Below the pieces are notes generated by a model. The model worked only from the letters and a program-made list of their open reading frames with translations, searched no databases and was not told the DNA's origin. Shown here in pieces: positions 63,127 to 64,000 of a DNA stretch of 64,000 nt. The DNA lies in the NCBI GenBank assembly GCA_045599645.1, contig JAZRWI010000023.1:28951-92950 (forward strand). The letters are read 5' to 3'. Both the position numbers and the translations under genes were made by a program. Numbering within the stretch: position 1 is the first letter of the stretch; the number at the start of each line of letters is the position of its first letter. Source of the DNA: RUG334 sp045599645 (GTDB lineage: Bacteria; Muiribacteriota; Ozemobacteria; Ozemobacterales; Ozemobacteraceae).

Positions 63127-63276
63127 GACAAAGGTCCCTCCTACGGAGACATTGATGGAAAAAATTTTAACACAAGGTTCTTGGTTAGGCAACTTTTTCT
63201 TGTTTTAAGGGTACACAGTAAGAAGTTAGCAAATACCATACCACTTGCAAGCAATTATTTTAAAAATTTAAAGCTA

Positions 63277-63822
63277 TTACCAGGTAAAAAGGTGCCAGCA
63301 AGCGAGCAGAACGCCTATGAAAATATCTATGCCAAGGTTAAATTTAACGTTATTTTTTGTTTTTTCGTTGGTATTTTCTTTTTGAATTGTATTATATCTG
63401 AAGCTTCCACTTCTAATACTGGCAATTGCCAGAGAAATCGCTGATGTACCGTAATTCATAAAATGGACTATTATTGCATGGAAAAAGCCAAGGGCACATG
63501 TATATAAAGAAACATTAATAACAAATGTTGTACCGCAGATTGCACCAACTGCTCCCATAATCTTTACGTCACCCATTCCGTAAGCACCGATAATGGCTAG
63601 TGGTAGCCATAAAGCGATACCGGTAAGAGTTGCGCAGATTGAATAGCCAAGACCAGACCAGCCATTAAAGTAAAAGCAAAGAATCCAGCCTATTATTATA
63701 GATGGGAAGGTTAACCAGTTATATATGCGGCCACGCCATGTATCTGTAATCATGCCTATGAAGCAGACTACTGCACAAACAATTTTATTTAGTATTGGAT
63801 AAGCTAGATAAGTGGTTAACAT
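63277..63822 (-). CDS. tadV: Prepilin peptidase TadV/CpaA
   Basis: An A24-family aspartyl protease of about 181 residues with six hydrophobic segments. The two catalytic Asp lie in GMITDTWRGRIYNWLTFP and GAYGMGDVKIMG (the GxGD motif). ATG 63822 (MLTTYLAYPILNKI) is preferred; a TTG at 63876 extends the frame. No clear ribosome-binding site was seen at either. It should cleave the leaders of TadE-like proteins and possibly the pseudopilins at 41-44.7 kb. Confidence 0.9.
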   Translation of the reverse strand: MLTTYLAYPILNKIVCAVVCFIGMITDTWRGRIYNWLTFPSIIIGWILCFYFNGWSGLGYSICATLTGIALWLPLAIIGAYGMGDVKIMGAVGAICGTTFVINVSLYTCALGFFHAIIVHFMNYGTSAISLAIASIRSGSFRYNTIQKENTNEKTKNNVKFNLGIDIFIGVLLACWHLFTW

Positions 63823-63883
63823 ATTATAAGTATATCTTATAAAAATGAAAAAAGCCAATAAGCAGGGCAAACGCAAACTTTTT

Positions 63884-64000
63884 TTAGATGTTAAGCACTT
63901 TTTCGAGGTATTCAGTTTTACGACATGCTTTTAACATTTTGGCATTAATGCTGGCTTTAAAAGTTTCTTCTGTTTTAAGCATTGTTAAAGCCATTTTTCT
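63884..64000 (-). CDS. C-terminal part of an unidentified gene at the window edge
   Basis: The minus-strand frame is open from the edge to TAA at 63884, encoding a Lys-rich helical stretch (ETFKASINAKMLKACRKTEY then LEKVLNI). The possible start MALTMLK lies inside the window, but the gene may begin outside. It does not look like an Flp pilin. Evidence is limited to the open frame and its position 61 bp before tadV. Confidence 0.35.
   Translation of the reverse strand, partial: RKMALTMLKTEETFKASINAKMLKACRKTEYLEKVLNI

Overview
The window looks like chromosome of an uncultured, AT-rich (roughly 40% GC by eye) diderm bacterium. Diderm evidence: a Tad secretin, several lipoproteins with canonical or near-canonical lipoboxes, and exported chaperone-like proteins. 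TGA is used as a stop, so the standard bacterial code applies. The order yicC-remA-rpoZ-(coaBC position)-priA-...-def-fmt is the Firmicutes-like arrangement, here combined with Rex, a STAS protein, Rel and a complete Tad locus. A Candidatus Riflebacteria-type gut or rumen lineage would fit this mixture, but that is a guess from gene style. No rRNA or tRNA gene was seen.

Layout. (1) 1-13.9 kb: two giant convergent surface-protein genes. One is a >2885-residue protein of about 13 paired Ig-like repeats with an NHL-like propeller, cut by the left edge. The other is a 1542-residue lipoprotein-like protein with FN3/Ig domains and BNR-like repeats. Each minus-strand gene end here is followed by a modular array of short hairpins. 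(2) 13.9-29.8 kb: a minus-strand housekeeping block. In transcription order it runs PpiD/SurA-like isomerase, rqcP, rsmA, M48 protease, yicC, remA, rpoZ, a degenerate coaBC-like gene, priA, a 45-residue small protein plus terminator, def, fmt, rex, STAS, rel and UDG. (3) 30-39.9 kb: murJ (apparently leaderless), a glycosyltransferase and PHP phosphoesterase pair, an exported protein, a soluble PAS-histidine kinase next to an RlmD/TrmA-type methyltransferase, then rpsO-pnp. (4) 40-47 kb: a four-gene pseudopilin cluster on minus, two exported plus-strand genes and heptanucleotide minisatellites. (5) 47-52.5 kb: a five-gene TadE/TadG operon. (6) 52.5-54.3 kb: a repeat island with 97-bp tandem units surrounding a DUF559 endonuclease-fold gene. 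(7) 54.3-64 kb: a lipoprotein, a DUF192 protein and the Tad export core tadC-tadB-tadA-tadZ-rcpA-cpaB-tadV.

How it works together. The Tad core should assemble a fibre or export machine through the secretin. The TadE/TadG proteins, the type IV-like pseudopilins and the giant Ig/FN3 proteins all point to an elaborate cell surface. TadV is the only prepilin peptidase in the window and could process TadE-like proteins and perhaps the pseudopilins. No Flp major pilin gene is visible.

The most unusual material is non-coding. There are two six-hairpin arrays with conserved ends and divergent inner stems. A near-perfect 55-bp inverted repeat pair (54/55 identical) brackets the TadE/TadG operon and the DUF559 gene. 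Degenerate 7-bp repeats occur at several sites, including inside the coaBC-like gene.
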